The notes: generated by a model from the sequence alone, not told the origin. Positions 1 to 11,914 are shown, counted from the first letter of the stretch. The stretch is 64,000 nucleotides of DNA from Apostichopus japonicus (GCF_037975245.1 NC_092572.1:1341501-1405500); one strand, 5' to 3'. Made by a program: numbers and translations.

Positions 1-874
1 CTTGTACATATCATAAGTGTACCCCTTGCTCTTAAAATGTTACTGTGTAAACTTGTGATGATAAGTTAAGATGAAAACCAGTGTCCTAATCACTCTGATA
101 GGTATTAGTAACCACATCAATTAAAACCGAGAAACATTGGTTATTTATGTACATTGATCATGTAAATGGAGTGACTGCAAAGTGTTCTGTCATGTTATCA
201 CTTTCTTTTACAATTTTTTTTTTTCAAGGGCACTCATCTCACCGATATTTTGAAATATGTTGTTGCCTTCCATAGAAAGAGGAACATCACTTTGTTCAAA
301 TGATAAATGTTAGCTTGTAATAAGGGGTTAACTTATTAAGGCCTAAACTTACTGCAGCACTCCTTGTAACATGTTGCACTTATTTAATAAGTTTCCAAGA
401 TTTATCATAAGGTTATATGTGTATATCTTAGAAACCAAGAACAATTTCAATATATTTTGAATTAGTTTATCAAACACTACAACTTTACTGAATGTGGGAC
501 GAATTGTCTATAGCTGCTCTTAGTACTTAAAACAATCAAGAAACGTGTTGATACCCAACGTATCATAAACAATTACCAGATGTTGTATCAGAATTTTGAA
601 TTTATGTAAATGTGAGTAATTTTTCAGGCTAGTATAAACAGTTTTCAGGTTTTAATATTTATGGATGTTTTGACAAATTTATATGATCTATGGCGTAGTT
701 ATTATGTGCATGCATTCAATATATATTTCACGGAAGTGAAAGGGAAGCTAGGTGGAGTCGTATAAGCATACATAACTAGTAAATGACAAATGTAGCTTTT
801 TAACATTTGTGCACAGAGAACTATAAATTACTACAGCATCATGGCCCATGTAATTCACAGCTTTTGATGTGATA

Positions 875-905
<31 letters not shown>

Positions 906-1239
906 TTATTATCAACAAATTAACATAAACAATATTTGACAATGTGTCGAAACTCTGAAAGAAAGGCAATCTATGACTTCGCATCTCACTAGAGAGATTG
1001 TCATTTGTCAGCGCACATGTTCTTGCTATGCTGTTTAATTCAATAACTAAGAGCTACACGTTTCAATGTATAGTGATAACACTAGACACAAATGTGCATG
1101 TCTCATCAAAAAATAAAATACTTAAGATGCTTTTACGTCCCGCCTTCAGTCAGAGTTTCATTAATATTTCACTGATGTTAGCCGCACGTTTAATCGAATT
1201 TCATTTGCAGTTTGACTTACGGTTTACCAACAATCCAAG
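1..1239. other. no gene recognised; AT-rich DNA
   Basis: No coding-like frame, RNA or element end was recognised. The only structure is the ATT microsatellite listed separately. Short open frames here have no family motif. Confidence 0.5.
876..910. repeat. (ATT)n microsatellite
   Basis: About eleven uninterrupted TTA/ATT triplets are seen directly, with one imperfect unit at the right end. Confidence 0.9.
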
Positions 1240-1745
1240 GAGATCTCTTTTGAAATATCAAAATTTAAGTGAGAGCCATCATATATTTCAAACAAATTTG
1301 CAAAACAAAGCTTAGCTTTGCTTGCATGTAGCATTAAAATGTTTTTAGAATGGCTAGTTGGCGTTGTTCATGGTGTACCTATAAATTATGTAGACGTTTG
1401 TGTTTCTTCGATGGGAATAAGGTCAGGTGATACACAATGACGACGATAATAAAGACTGTTTGACATACTGCAAACCGAAAATGAAAGAAGTACTCTTTTG
1501 AAATATCAAAGTTCAAGTGACAGCCGTAATATATTTCCACAAGAAGTGCAATAAATAGCTTAGCCATACTTGCATATAGCATTAAAATGCTTTTATAATG
1601 GGTAGCTGGTGTTTTTCATGGCGTTCATATAAAGTGTTTCCTCCATGGGAATAAGGTCACATGCTACACATACTGTAAACCGAAAATGAACGAAATACTC
1701 TTTCAAATATTAAAGCATACCAAAGTACCAGCCGTCACATATCTC
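1240..1745. repeat. degenerate tandem repeat, about 250-bp and 205-bp steps
   Basis: The string TTTGAAATATCAAA starts near 1249 and again near 1497, and a diverged form lies near 1702. Each is followed by similar text: a CAGCC or GAGCC stretch, GCTTAGC, TAGCATTAAAATG, GGGAATAAGGTCA and AAACCGAAAATGAA. A further partial match (AAACCGAAA, then GAAATATCAAAG) lies near 33810-33840, so the unit is also dispersed. Confidence 0.65.
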
Positions 1746-2827
1746 CTCATTTTTTGTTCTTGGCCGTCTTGCATTTAAATTTAACACTGTCACATGGTGC
1801 ATACACAGCTAAATGTTGATATAACAAATTGTGATTTTCACTATAGTTACAAGAAAAGAGAATAACAAATATTTTCGCAAATAAACAATTTATATGACTT
1901 TTATTTTTGATGAGCAACATCCACTCATCCACAAACCAAATTACGAAACACCTGGTTTTTGTCTCTGAGTTATCATAGTTAACTTTCTCTTACATGTACC
2001 GTCAAAAAGTATTGCTAATAAAACAAGGCAGAATTATGTTTTACTGAACTGTTGTGCTATACTTTACACTTACATATGGCTCTTCAAATATCAAATAATC
2101 AAATAGTGCTTTCAATATCTTAAGAGGATAATAACGATTATTTACACATGGCAGCGTGGTTCATTTTGCTTGATGTCGTATAAGGAAACCAGTCCGTTAA
2201 ATGTTCCTCTTTGAACATTTCGAAAACACAGGATACTGCATTTGCATTGGATGTCGCTATACATTTTATAGAGTGAACTTCATATTGCCAGATTATGCTA
2301 ATACCGATATTATTATTTGACAAATAAAATCAACAAATCGCTGTTTGTGGTGGAAGTTGTGGATAGTGTGCACAAGTATTGTCCCTGGCCTGTTTGGAAC
2401 TAATAGTTTTGCATTCATAATACTTGACTAACGCAATAAAAAACGTACCATGCGTACCGTAAGTTATATTTATATCGTGACATAACGCCTACCCATATAC
2501 AGGCACGACTGCATGACAAAGCCGAACATAAAGGCGATATATCATATTTCATATATAAATATTGTACCCGCGAGGATAATTTATCTTTGATAAATATACT
2601 AAATCACTGGTCGAAACTGATAAGAGATTAATAAGTTTGCTCTAATTTCATACGGTTAAACCGAAGTATCTTCCTTTTAGAAAATATGTTGATTTCTAAT
2701 AAACATCAATCAACATAAACAGTTACTACTTTACTTCATATCGCACACTATATATCTCTAAATATGTATTTGAAAATAAAAGAGAAAATCCAAACAAGAG
2801 AAAACATTTCCAGCCTTCACAGATATT
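1746..2827. other. nothing recognised
   Basis: No gene, RNA or repeat boundary was recognised in this AT-rich stretch. Confidence 0.4.
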
Positions 2828-2925
2828 GGAATCCGGGCCTTAATATGCGGCCACCCTAACTAACTAGGCTATGGACACTGATTGTCTGTCCAGAGGTTTG
2901 TAACCAGTAAAGCGGGTGTGAAATC
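2828..2925 (-). repeat. tRNA-like SINE fragment, copy 1
   Basis: The reverse complement matches the repeat at 11915-12035 over most of its length. Both contain TAGCCTAG (box-A-like), TTAGGGTG, CCGC, a GGCCCG stretch, and the upstream block CTCTGGACA followed by ATCAG. The box B region is degraded here. It is a decayed, inverted copy of the same family and not a functional tRNA gene. Confidence 0.6.
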
Positions 2926-4449
2926 TAGGCCTAAGTCATACAGTAGGAGATTAAATGTTCAGCTACTTGGTCACCCGGGGAATTGTCTTCAATTGATATA
3001 TTGGGATTAGAAAAACGTAAACGGGTTTTTTTGCTAGTTTCAGCAACATAAAAGAAGTAACATCAGAAATTTAAATAACATTACGTATTTTTTGACATAT
3101 TACTATTGGGGAAGCATTAACATCCCTACATTTAACTTCTTATCACGCCTCCCAATTTTCCCTGTGATGCAATGAATGTTAGTACTGCATTGTTCTTATT
3201 TCGTACATTTATATGACTTACCTCTCACTTTTCGCACGGTTGTATCAGCAACTAACAGTTACCTAGAGCTGAAGCAAGCTTGTAGGTGAGCGATAGTACG
3301 TATCTCAGAGTCACAGTATCTCGTGACTGGTATTTCCTTCTAAGGCTTGTCGCACTTGAACTTTGTTACTGTAATTTGGCAACACGGTCTCTTGTCTAAA
3401 TAGCAGTATCTTAGAGTGTAATCTGTGGTAGTTGATTTCTAGCAGCCCTTTTACGTACACACTATGTATTTATATTTAGCTGAAATCAAATTCCAACAGA
3501 CAAGATATCATTTAATTGCACAAATAACCTATTATCATGTTCATCAAAAAGGTTATCATTCTATCGTTTATACGGTACATGAGGTAACTAAACATATTAA
3601 GTTTGCTGCAATCTCAAATTGTTTTAAACTTCCATAAAACAAAACAGTTCAAAAGCGTCACTGATAACAGATACAAACCAATTTACTCGCCACAATGGTA
3701 AATAAATAAAACGGATTTCACTTGATATCGTTTTATGGAATATCTTTCTCCAAAGTCATTTGTTTGCTCCCGGAAGCATCCAATAAAACATTTTGTTAAA
3801 TGACTTAACAGAGTAGTTCGGTAAGAATTTTGTTTCCCTTGTGCTATATTTTGCAGAATGTGCCCAATGTTTTTTTTTTTTTTTTTTTTTTGTGGAATTA
3901 ATGTAGATGTAACACGATTAACTAATATAGGCCTCTTTTCAGCCTACACTTATCAAACTTTATGGATGGCGAATGTTATGCAACGAACTAGCTACAGTTT
4001 GTCTAACAAAGTTATTAACATTTTCCTTAACCAACAACTGCAACTTAAGAAAGCTTTCTATCCGAACTTCTTATATAACTATAACTAAATTCAACACTTA
4101 AAAAAAAAACATTTTTGCAAAAATAATAATAATAACAATTTGTTTTTGACTCTTAGATGATATATCCTTTAAATATTACTGATGGGAATAATTAATTATT
4201 TTTACATGTAAAATGAAGTCAATTTATTCTGAATAATATAATTTAAATACGGTATACCACAATATACAATACAGATACATTGTACTAAACATGACATCGA
4301 GAGGAAAACATGCCGTTCGATGGTACACAATCTTAGGTTTCGAAGAAAGGAGTACATTGCAAACAATGTACAACACTTCGAAGACCTTCCTTTTTCAGGA
4401 GAGATCCACTTAATAGGTAAAGAGAAGTTAAACAAGCACGGGAAAAAGA
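2926..4449. other. nothing recognised; poly-T tract
   Basis: A run of more than 20 T lies near 3869-3891 and an A-run near 4100. No gene or element was recognised. Confidence 0.4.
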
Positions 4450-5350
4450 CACGCATTTAAGTATCGTAAGCACAGTCCTTGGATGTTTACGTCTTGCTTA
4501 CGGTCACCTTAAACATCGGAAACCAGTACATTTTGGAACAACGCGTTTACGATGTGTTTACGCATCCGTAAACATTGTAAACACGGAACAACAGATTTCC
4601 GTTACGTTTATGACAACTTACATATCGGAAGTTAATAATTACTTTCGTATTTATTAAAACTTATTTCTTCTCCACGTTTACGTTGACCTTAATCTCGCCA
4701 CGAAGAAATTTATGACAGGATTACGATTATCTTACACATCGGAAACTCGGAGCATAGATTCAACGCGTTTACAACAAACTTACGCCAAACTTAAGCATGA
4801 CGTTAACGTTGACTGTTCCATGAAATAAAACACTGGACACAATTCTCATGTCAATCTTTCCGATCATGATATTACCCTGTGACTGCATCTCATGAACAAA
4901 ATTTCAACATTTACGTTGGCTGAAACGAGTGCAGTTAAAAATTTACTGTATATTTACAATTACCTTACAAATACCCAAATACGTTCATTTCAGCGTTTAC
5001 GTATTGATTACGAAATCCTTAAACGTCAAGTTTAAGTTATTTTCGTTCACCTGAAACAGGCACAGTACGGCATGTTTAGGATATACACGTCGGAAATTCC
5101 GAAGCATGCACACCACGGGATTACAGCATGATTACACCAACTTACGCATTGCGTTTACGTTGAATGTAATCTCCACTGAATTCGGAATTTACGGGAAGAT
5201 TACGATTCACTTATGCGTCGGAAATTCCAGAGCATACACATACCACGAGTGTCAGTACAGCATGATTACATCAACATCGCTTACGTTGACTCAATAAAGA
5301 TTCGGAATTTAAGAGATGATTAATATTAACTTAAGCGTCGGAAATTTCAA
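4450..5350. repeat. degenerate satellite rich in TTACG words
   Basis: A landmark of the form A/G-T-CGGAAA recurs near 4514, 4624, 4737, 5089, 5217 and 5337. The steps are about 110-128 bp, with one long gap near three times that value. Between landmarks the words GTTTACG, CTTACG and GATTACG recur roughly 18 times in 900 bp, far above chance for a 5-mer. It reads as a strongly diverged tandem satellite. A related patch lies at 17450-17910. Confidence 0.65.
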
Positions 5351-5520
5351 AAAAATAAACAGAACGTGATGATGAACGTGATGAACAGAAAGATGACCAT
5401 ATTTGAATATCTGATATTGTTCTAATACAGCATATATCTTTCAATGTAAATGTGCATGGCTTGCACATACATACAACCATATGTACCTCACAATGTATTT
5501 CTCATACTTTGTTCAGTTAT

Positions 5521-5521
<1 letters not shown>
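5351..5521. other. nothing recognised
   Basis: Flank between the TTACG satellite and the TA/GA microsatellite. No gene is seen. Confidence 0.4.
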
Positions 5522-5565
<44 letters not shown>

Positions 5566-5566
5566 G

Positions 5567-5605
<39 letters not shown>

Positions 5606-5628
5606 GGAGAGAGAGGTGGAGAGAGAGT
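5522..5628. repeat. (TA)n-(GA)n compound microsatellite
   Basis: About ten TA units are followed by about 85 bp of GA units broken by GGTGGA interruptions. Arg-Glu or Ser-Leu repeat reading frames across it are artefacts. Confidence 0.95.
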
Positions 5629-5720
5629 AGGTTGGCGTCTATCTTGGCGCAGAGTGCTCTATGTCCATTGGACAGAGCGGAATATATGTTGATACTAGAT
5701 GAGACTAGTGGAACACTAGT

Positions 5721-5766
5721 AGTTGTAACTCGGAGTTTCACGCGTTATAGCGATCTTCAGACAACT
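5721..5766 (-). ncRNA. candidate hammerhead ribozyme core, minus-strand copy
   Basis: This is the exact mirror of the motif at 5793-5838, produced by the inverted repeat. The same helices and core follow on the minus strand. Its status depends on the + strand motif being real. Confidence 0.4.
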
Positions 5767-5792
5767 GCTGACAACATTTTGGTAAGTTACGC

Positions 5793-5838
5793 AGTTGTCT
5801 GAAGATCGCTATAACGCGTGAAACTCCGAGTTACAACT
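5793..5838 (+). ncRNA. candidate type I hammerhead ribozyme core
   Basis: Seen in order: AGTTGT (5793-5798), CTGAAGA (5799-5805), a possible helix II TCGC...GCGT (5806-5819), GAA (5820-5822), ACTCCGAGT (5823-5831), T (5832) and ACAACT (5833-5838). The hammerhead family requires CUGANGA and GAAA cores, an A15.1-U16.1 pair and an H17 cleavage base; all are present. Helix I pairs 6 of 6, and helix III pairs ACU with AGU around a CCG loop. Weak points: helix II has a U-U closing mismatch and only three CGC/GCG pairs. Small hammerheads are known in metazoan retroelements, including Penelope-like elements, often next to microsatellites. Confidence 0.45.
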
Positions 5839-5867
5839 ACTAGTGTTCCACTAGTCTCATCTAGTAT

Positions 5868-5871
<4 letters not shown>

Positions 5872-5921
<50 letters not shown>
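5872..5921. repeat. (TA)n microsatellite
   Basis: About 25 uninterrupted TA units directly abut and overlap the outer end of the inverted repeat. Confidence 0.95.
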
Positions 5922-5924
<3 letters not shown>

Positions 5925-6345
5925 GCCGTCAAACCAACAAAACTCCTCAAGCTAATTCTATGAGAGTGTCAGCAAATTTCCTCATGGTTGCTCATTTTGG
6001 TAAGTTACGTAATTCACGTTGCGGGTCCTCGATCGCTGGAATCATGAGAAAACAGATGAGAAGACACATACACGGGTCTCCTCATCTGTCTGTCTAACTT
6101 TTTTATGTATAATTATTTATGTGTTAAAGTAAGTTGGCCTGACGTTTTTTATTATTTATTATTATTATTATTTATGTCCGATTAGTATGGTACGTGTTTG
6201 GTTTATCTGCTTCTTGATGCATATGCAGATACAACAATGAAAATACACGATACGGCCTGCCTTATACTGTATCAAACAGAACAGTGCATGCAATTGGTTT
6301 GTTGTAGAGAATTTGTGAAACCGCAATGAACAACCCTCATCTGTT
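5922..6345. other. gene-free; short shared motifs
   Basis: The 17-bp string CATTTTGGTAAGTTACG at 5993-6009 repeats 5775-5791, which spans the loop of the inverted repeat. The reverse complement of 6127-6145 matches 35627-35645 (GTCAGGCCAACTTACTTT). An ATT microsatellite lies near 6150-6172. No gene is seen. Confidence 0.5.
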
Positions 6346-6821
6346 GATCAGGGAGGTGATATTTTGGACCTCCCTGATCAGTCGCTGTTCATCCTCCAAT
6401 CAAACGACAGCAAAACTAGCATGAAAAAAACGCGCTTGTTTTCAAACGCGGTCAAAGCTGCTTACATGACAACAGGAGGGTTAATAATGTGACCGCGAAT
6501 AGCTTACGAAATGTATGGCTGACTAATACCAGGGAGTTGCATAACAACTCCCTGCTGATACTATTTACGTTTGAAAGTAATAGTATACTCTTACTGAATT
6601 AACGTCTGCTTTCTTATTGTTCTTTGTTTTCTTTTCACACGGGGAGGTTGTTTTCTCCTTTGATAATTTTCGCACACGTATCAGCGTTTGCTATACATTC
6701 TCTTATACCCCATTAAGGGAGTAAATGAACTGGAACTTATTTCCAAAAGGATGGCGATCCTCCTGCGTTAATGTGCTTCCTAGCCAATTACTAGTTAAAT
6801 CAGGGAGTTGTAACTCACCTG
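6346..6821. repeat. cluster of three CAGGGAG hairpins
   Basis: GATCAGGGAGGT (6346-6357) pairs with ACCTCCCTGATC (6368-6379). CAGGGAGTT (6530-6538) pairs with AACTCCCTG (6546-6554). A degraded form, CAGGGAGTT then AACTCACCTG, starts at 6801. CAG at a terminus is typical of hAT elements, so these may be hairpin-shaped ends of small hAT elements. The element limits are not proven. Confidence 0.5.
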
Positions 6822-7779
6822 TTAAACAATCTGGCTATAGGTCGGGTCGTGAGCATGAAATGATGGGTTAATGCCTAGAAAGCCACAGTTTTAGGGTAAC
6901 ATTAACAGCTCATATGTATAACACTGCTACCATTATGTGCACATGTATATAACACACTTATAGGGCGGTGATCCTGAAAACATAACTTCAAAGCTAATAC
7001 TTGCCCGTTGAGCAATTTGTCGGTGGCTAAATGGATGAAAGGTAGTCTGCATATGCCACAAATTATAGCACCCATATATAACTGCAAGAAGTTTACAAAA
7101 ATTACCTTCCAGGAGGTCTTTACTTTCCAAATTGTTCTCATACTTTCTAAATTAAAGACATAAAATGACTGAATGTTAATTTCCTCAAGGGTGTTAATAC
7201 AAATACAATATATATATTTTTTTGTATCAAAGGTGACCATATTTGAATACCTGGCATATTAGGGGCCAAAACAGCAAACCTTTGGAGCGGGATATACTGG
7301 TTTTGTATTGGGGTGTAAAATCTAAACAATTGCAAGTAAAAGATTCAAAGTAAAGAACATACTTTAACAAACACGTTTTACGAGGTACAAAGTATATATT
7401 TATAAATTTGTAGTTAAGACGGTGCACTCTTTACTGCAGGAATGCGACAACTTAATAACGATTTTGCTCTCCCTTTCCTCTCTCATTCATTGCTGCAAAT
7501 GTTTCTGTTGCAGCGATAGAAAGCAAGTGTAAATAAATGACACATGTTGACGCCAGAAATGTGTTCCACGTTCATTTCTATTGAAAATTTTCTATTGTAG
7601 ATAATGCTATTGAACTCTGAATTCAAACATGGAAACGTTTTACAAACATTCACCTCAAAATTAGTGGAACAATGCCACGAAGATTAATATATAGAATGAA
7701 AAACAACTTGTAGGTAGGGCCTATTGCTTACCGGCTAGATACAGACGTAACGATTAAAATGAACATATACAACGTGACA
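6822..7779. other. nothing recognised
   Basis: Unique-looking AT-rich DNA. Short frames here show no motif. Confidence 0.4.
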
Positions 7780-8412
7780 TGTACTGCACGCAGCCGCGTA
7801 CACTATACACACACATATATACATATGATCCGTATTGTGCCACGCTTAGGGAATTGTGCCCACGCTTGGGAAAGTATGATTGGAATATATTAGGCTAGTT
7901 GTCATAAAACCTGTTCTTAAATTTAACAATTTGGAAGGCATTACATCATGTACAAACGAGAAGGCCCCATGAAAAAAATGCAAGTGAGACAAAAGCCTAT
8001 ACATCATATACTTTCTTATATTCTCTTTCAAACACTCCGACCCCCCCCCCCCCCCCCCCTCTCACCCGTTTAATTTTCGAAGGTGTTTACGTTGCTACGG
8101 GAGAAGTTTGGGTGTCCAGTTACGTTCAAACTTGTTATATGCAACTAATATAGGTTATGTAGAAGGATTAAAGTATGCTGTATTGGCCCATATATGCCAT
8201 ATATTAAAAAATGGTCACCTCACCCCTGGTCAATATTCTTAAACGGTTATATTACCTCGTTGGAAGAAAAATTACCTCACTAGACATTCAGTCATCTTTT
8301 GTGTTCATTAAGAATGTCTGAGAACAATTTGGAGAGCGAAGACCTCCAAGGAAAGTATTTTTTTGAACATTCCTAGCAATTATTGCAAGTTGCTTATAAT
8401 TTGCGGCCATTA
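7780..8412. repeat. left copy of a 0.6-kb direct duplication
   Basis: The order of landmarks (TTGTGCCCACGCTTGGG, CAAACGAG, a CCCCCC run, GTCCAGTTACGTTCAAAC, TTGTTATATGCAACT, ATGGTCACCT, GGCCATTACAG) is repeated at about 9500-10090. The identity is moderate by eye. The 275-bp tandem array lies between the two copies, apparently amplified from the left half of this unit. Confidence 0.7.
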
Positions 8413-8518
8413 CAGTCCACAGATACAGTCTCAGATACAGACATATGTACGATTAACATATATACATAGACAACATATGTATAATGTACGCAGCCGCATA
8501 CACTACACATATACATAT

Positions 8519-9760
8519 TGGTTAACATGCATGTGTGACAGTAACTTTATTGTGCCCATGCTTTGCACTATTAAAGAAGCCTTTATATTAGAATCCTCTT
8601 TCCGACACCCGACCCACCCCCCCCCGACACATATACATATATACCCATATAAATATTGGTTAACATGCATGTGTGACATTAACTTTATTGTGCCCACGCT
8701 TAGGAGAATTGTGCCCACGCTTGGGAAAGTATGACTGAAATATAGTAGTCTTCACAGAAACTGTTCGAAAATTAAGCGATTTAGATGGCATTAAAACCCA
8801 ATACAAACAAGTAGACCCTTTAGGAACTGCACTATTTAAGAATCCTATATATTACATACTTTCTTGAATCCTCTGTCCGACCCCCGACCCACCCCCCCCC
8901 CCCGACACATATACATATATACACATTTTGGTTAACATGCATTTGTGACAGTAACTTTATTGTGCCCACTCTTAGGGGAATTGTGCCCACGCTTGGGAAA
9001 GTATCACTGAAATATAGTAGTCTTCACAGAAACCGTTTGAAAATTAAGCAATTTAGAAGGAATTAAAACCCAATACAAACGAGTAGACCCTTTAGGAACT
9101 GCACTATTAAAGAAGCCTATGTATTACATACTTTCTTGAATCCTCTTTCCGACACCCGACCCCCCACCCCCCGACACATATACATATATACACATATACA
9201 CATTGGTTAACGTGCATGTGTGACAGTAACTTTATTGTGCCCACGCTTAGGAGAATTGTGCCCACGCTTGGGAAAGTATGACTGAAATATAGTAGTCTTC
9301 ACAGAAACCGTTTGAAAATTAAGCAAGAAGGAATTAAAACCCAATACAAACGAGTAGACCCTTTAGGAACTGCACTATTAAAGAAACCTATATATTACAT
9401 ACTTTCTTGAATCCTCTTTCCGACACCCGACCCCCCCTCTCCCCCGACACATATACATAGATACACATATACATAGCCTATTGGTTAACATGCATGTGTG
9501 ACAGTAACCTTATTGTGCCCACGCTTATTGTGCCCACGCTTGGGAAAGTATGACTGAAATATAGTAGTCTTCACAGAAAATGTTTGAAAAGCGATTTAGA
9601 AGGCATTAAAATCCAATACAAACGAGTAGACCCTTTAGGAACTGCACTATTTAAGAAGCCAATATATTACATACTTTCTTGAATCCTCTGTCCGACCACC
9701 GACCCCCCCCCCCCCCTCCCGCGCCTCTTCATTTATTTTTCGAAAGTGTTACATACCGGG
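8519..9760. repeat. 275-bp tandem array with poly-C tracts
   Basis: GGTTAAC(A/G)TGCAT starts near 8520, 8658, 8930, 9205 and 9483, giving steps of 272, 275 and 278 bp after a short first unit. Each full unit contains TTGTGCCCACGCTT in duplicate, ACTGAAATATAGTAGTC, GAGTAGACCCTTTAGGAAC, a variable run of C, and ATATACA repeats. The copies are highly similar, so the array is fairly young. Confidence 0.85.
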
Positions 9761-10090
9761 AAGTTTTGGTCTCCAGTTAGGTTCAAACCTTGTTATATGC
9801 AACTTCACTAGCCCAATACAAACGAGTAGACCCTACACTACTAAATATTACTATCATACTAAGTATGATTTATTGGTCCCATATATGCTACATATTAAAA
9901 TATGGTCACCTTATGTTAAAATTCTTAAACTGTTTTATTAACCACCTTGGAGGAAATTTACCTAACTGGGAAATCATCTTGTTGTGTGTGTTTATAATGT
10001 CAGCGAACAATATGGAGAGTGAACACCTTCAGGAAAGGACTTTTATGAAAACTTCCAGCAATTACAGCATGCCGTAATTTGGGGCCATTA
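9500..10090. repeat. right copy of the 0.6-kb duplication
   Basis: Continues from the last 275-bp unit into sequence homologous to 8060-8412 (TCCAGTTAGGTTCAAACC, TTGTTATATGCAACTT, ATGGTCACCTTA, GGGGCCATTACAG). The pairing with 7780-8412 is direct, about 1.7 kb apart. Confidence 0.7.
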
Positions 10091-10739
10091 CAGACTACTT
10101 TTGATGAGTATACGTATTTGAACTCGAAGCCCCTCACCCCACAATCAATTTCCCCTCCCTAAATCTATTACGCCTTATTGACTCTGCGATCAATTTCATA
10201 TATAGGTTGATGATACCTATACTTACTTTTAATTTAACATAATATATTGATTACATATATCAACTGAAAATTATAGTGGGGGATAATAACGAGGAAGAAA
10301 CTGTACCCATCAGCCTTAGATTAAAATTGTATACGTACGCTTATGAGTACGGAATTTCCGACTGTGGCACTCTAATTTTTCCGACTGTCGAACTCTATTT
10401 TTCATAAATTCTTGCTATTTGTGAGTGACCTACAATTTTCGGTCAAACTTGACCTTTAATCAGTCATATTTACCACGTTTTCCTTGTCATATTAAGAAAT
10501 TGTATCTCGCGGTTCTTATACTCCACCATACAAAACTTCGTGTGATTTTGAATACTCTAAAAAATAATGCCTAGTAAACTACTGTACAACGTATACAATT
10601 AAAACCCACAATGCAATTCTACGGAAGCTTAAAATGGCCATCAACATAAGAAAACTTTGCCCATAAAGTGAAATTTTTCAGTAAATTGTTAAAATAACAA
10701 GATAAAATCTTATCCCCCCCCCCAAAAAAAAAACAGAAA
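10091..10739. other. nothing recognised
   Basis: No gene or repeat structure is seen apart from a C-run and A-run near 10713-10734. Confidence 0.4.
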
Positions 10740-11100
10740 AATGTTGGATTGCTTAGTTGCTTAAACTGAGCAATTGAACAATTTTTTGAAAAATGTTTAA
10801 TTGACAACTTATCATATCTAGTGTATTGGACATTTTGCTGCAAATTGTTCACTTGTTGACTTCATTCCATCTGAGCAATTGAACAATTTTCTGCAAAATG
10901 TTCAATTGACAACTTATCTTATCTCGTTAATTGGACATGTTTTTGGCAAAATGTTCAATTGTTCACTTCATCCCAATTGAGCAATTGTAAAATTTTCTGC
11001 AAAATGTTTAATTGGCAACTTATCGTATCTCGTCAACTCAACATTTTTCTGCAAAATGTTTAACTGTTCACTTCATTCCCAATGCTCAGTTGGAATGAAG
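10740..11100. repeat. 106-bp tandem repeat, about three copies
   Basis: GAGCAATTG starts at 10768, 10873 and 10979, giving steps of 105 and 106 bp. It is followed each time by an AATTTT-C/T-TG stretch, AAAATGTT, ACAACTTATC, TATCTCGT or a variant, and TTCACTT. ORFs in this block are by-products of the repeat. Confidence 0.8.
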
Positions 11101-11914
11101 TCAACAATTTAATGTTTTTCATGTGAGTGATAAATAGCCCCCCCCCCCAAGAAAATAATATTAAGCGCGCTAGGAAAAAGCACTGTATTTTGGGGTAGTT
11201 CACTATGTCGTCGAATATAATTTGTTGAAAAAGAAAAGTTTTCCCCTTTGTTACATTAACATAGCTTTTTTAGTTGGTAGTCTATGTAGCCTATCAAGCA
11301 GATAACTTATACTCATTGCTTACTCGCTAACCAGAGTGATTAATAAATTTGTGAAGTGAGGGCCAGTGGTACAAATGTACCGAAAAACAAAAGTGCAGTC
11401 GCGAAAGATGGAGTGTCTGACTGACTGACTGACTGACACTGACTGTATCGTTGACGAGTAGGGTGTGTGTGGGGGGGGGGGGGGCTGCGGGTTACAAGAC
11501 AGCAGTCGGAATTTTCTGGCTCCAAATCCCATCCAGTTGGAATTTCAGCCACTACATCTCCCCCCCCCCCCCCATACCCACTCTCAATCATCAGGCCTTA
11601 GCTACGTCCCTGTGTATAATACGTAAACGACGTTCATTACTGTTTAGTTTTTACGGAAATGTTGAAAATAATTTATATCGCTTGAGAAAATAAGCATTAT
11701 GCCAAAAATTGGCATATTCACGTGTGGTGTTCGTAAAAATCACACACCTATATGCAAATATATAATAGCTAAGATTGTCCTGTGTCAGTTATATAATTCC
11801 ATTAAAGAAATGCATACCTGAGACACGGAAGTATTATCCTGTGAGGGTACCGTAATACATTCATGCTTGAGACACATGCAAGTCTTAAAAACAGAATAGC
11901 AAGTCCCAAACATA
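11101..11914. other. gene-free; short simple repeats
   Basis: Contains a C-run near 11140-11149, CTGA tetranucleotides at about 11416-11451, a G-run near 11470-11484 and a C-run near 11561-11574. No gene is seen. Confidence 0.5.

Larger units (their letters stand above)
5682..5877. repeat. perfect inverted repeat, 87-bp arms, 22-nt loop
   Basis: The left arm 5682-5768 is the exact reverse complement of the right arm 5791-5877. The spacer is 5769-5790. The outer ends merge into TA microsatellites on the right and near GA repeats on the left. Perfect arms mean recent formation, gene conversion, or a fold-back assembly artefact. Each arm carries a hammerhead-like motif, listed separately. Confidence 0.95.

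Noticed and set aside
5517-5741. Frames with Arg-Glu or Ser-Leu repeats
   Set aside because: They are translations of the GA/TA microsatellite and the inverted repeat; no gene evidence.
7780-9760. CRISPR-like array
   Set aside because: The spacing is 275 bp with no short constant repeat and unique spacer pattern; this is a eukaryotic tandem satellite.
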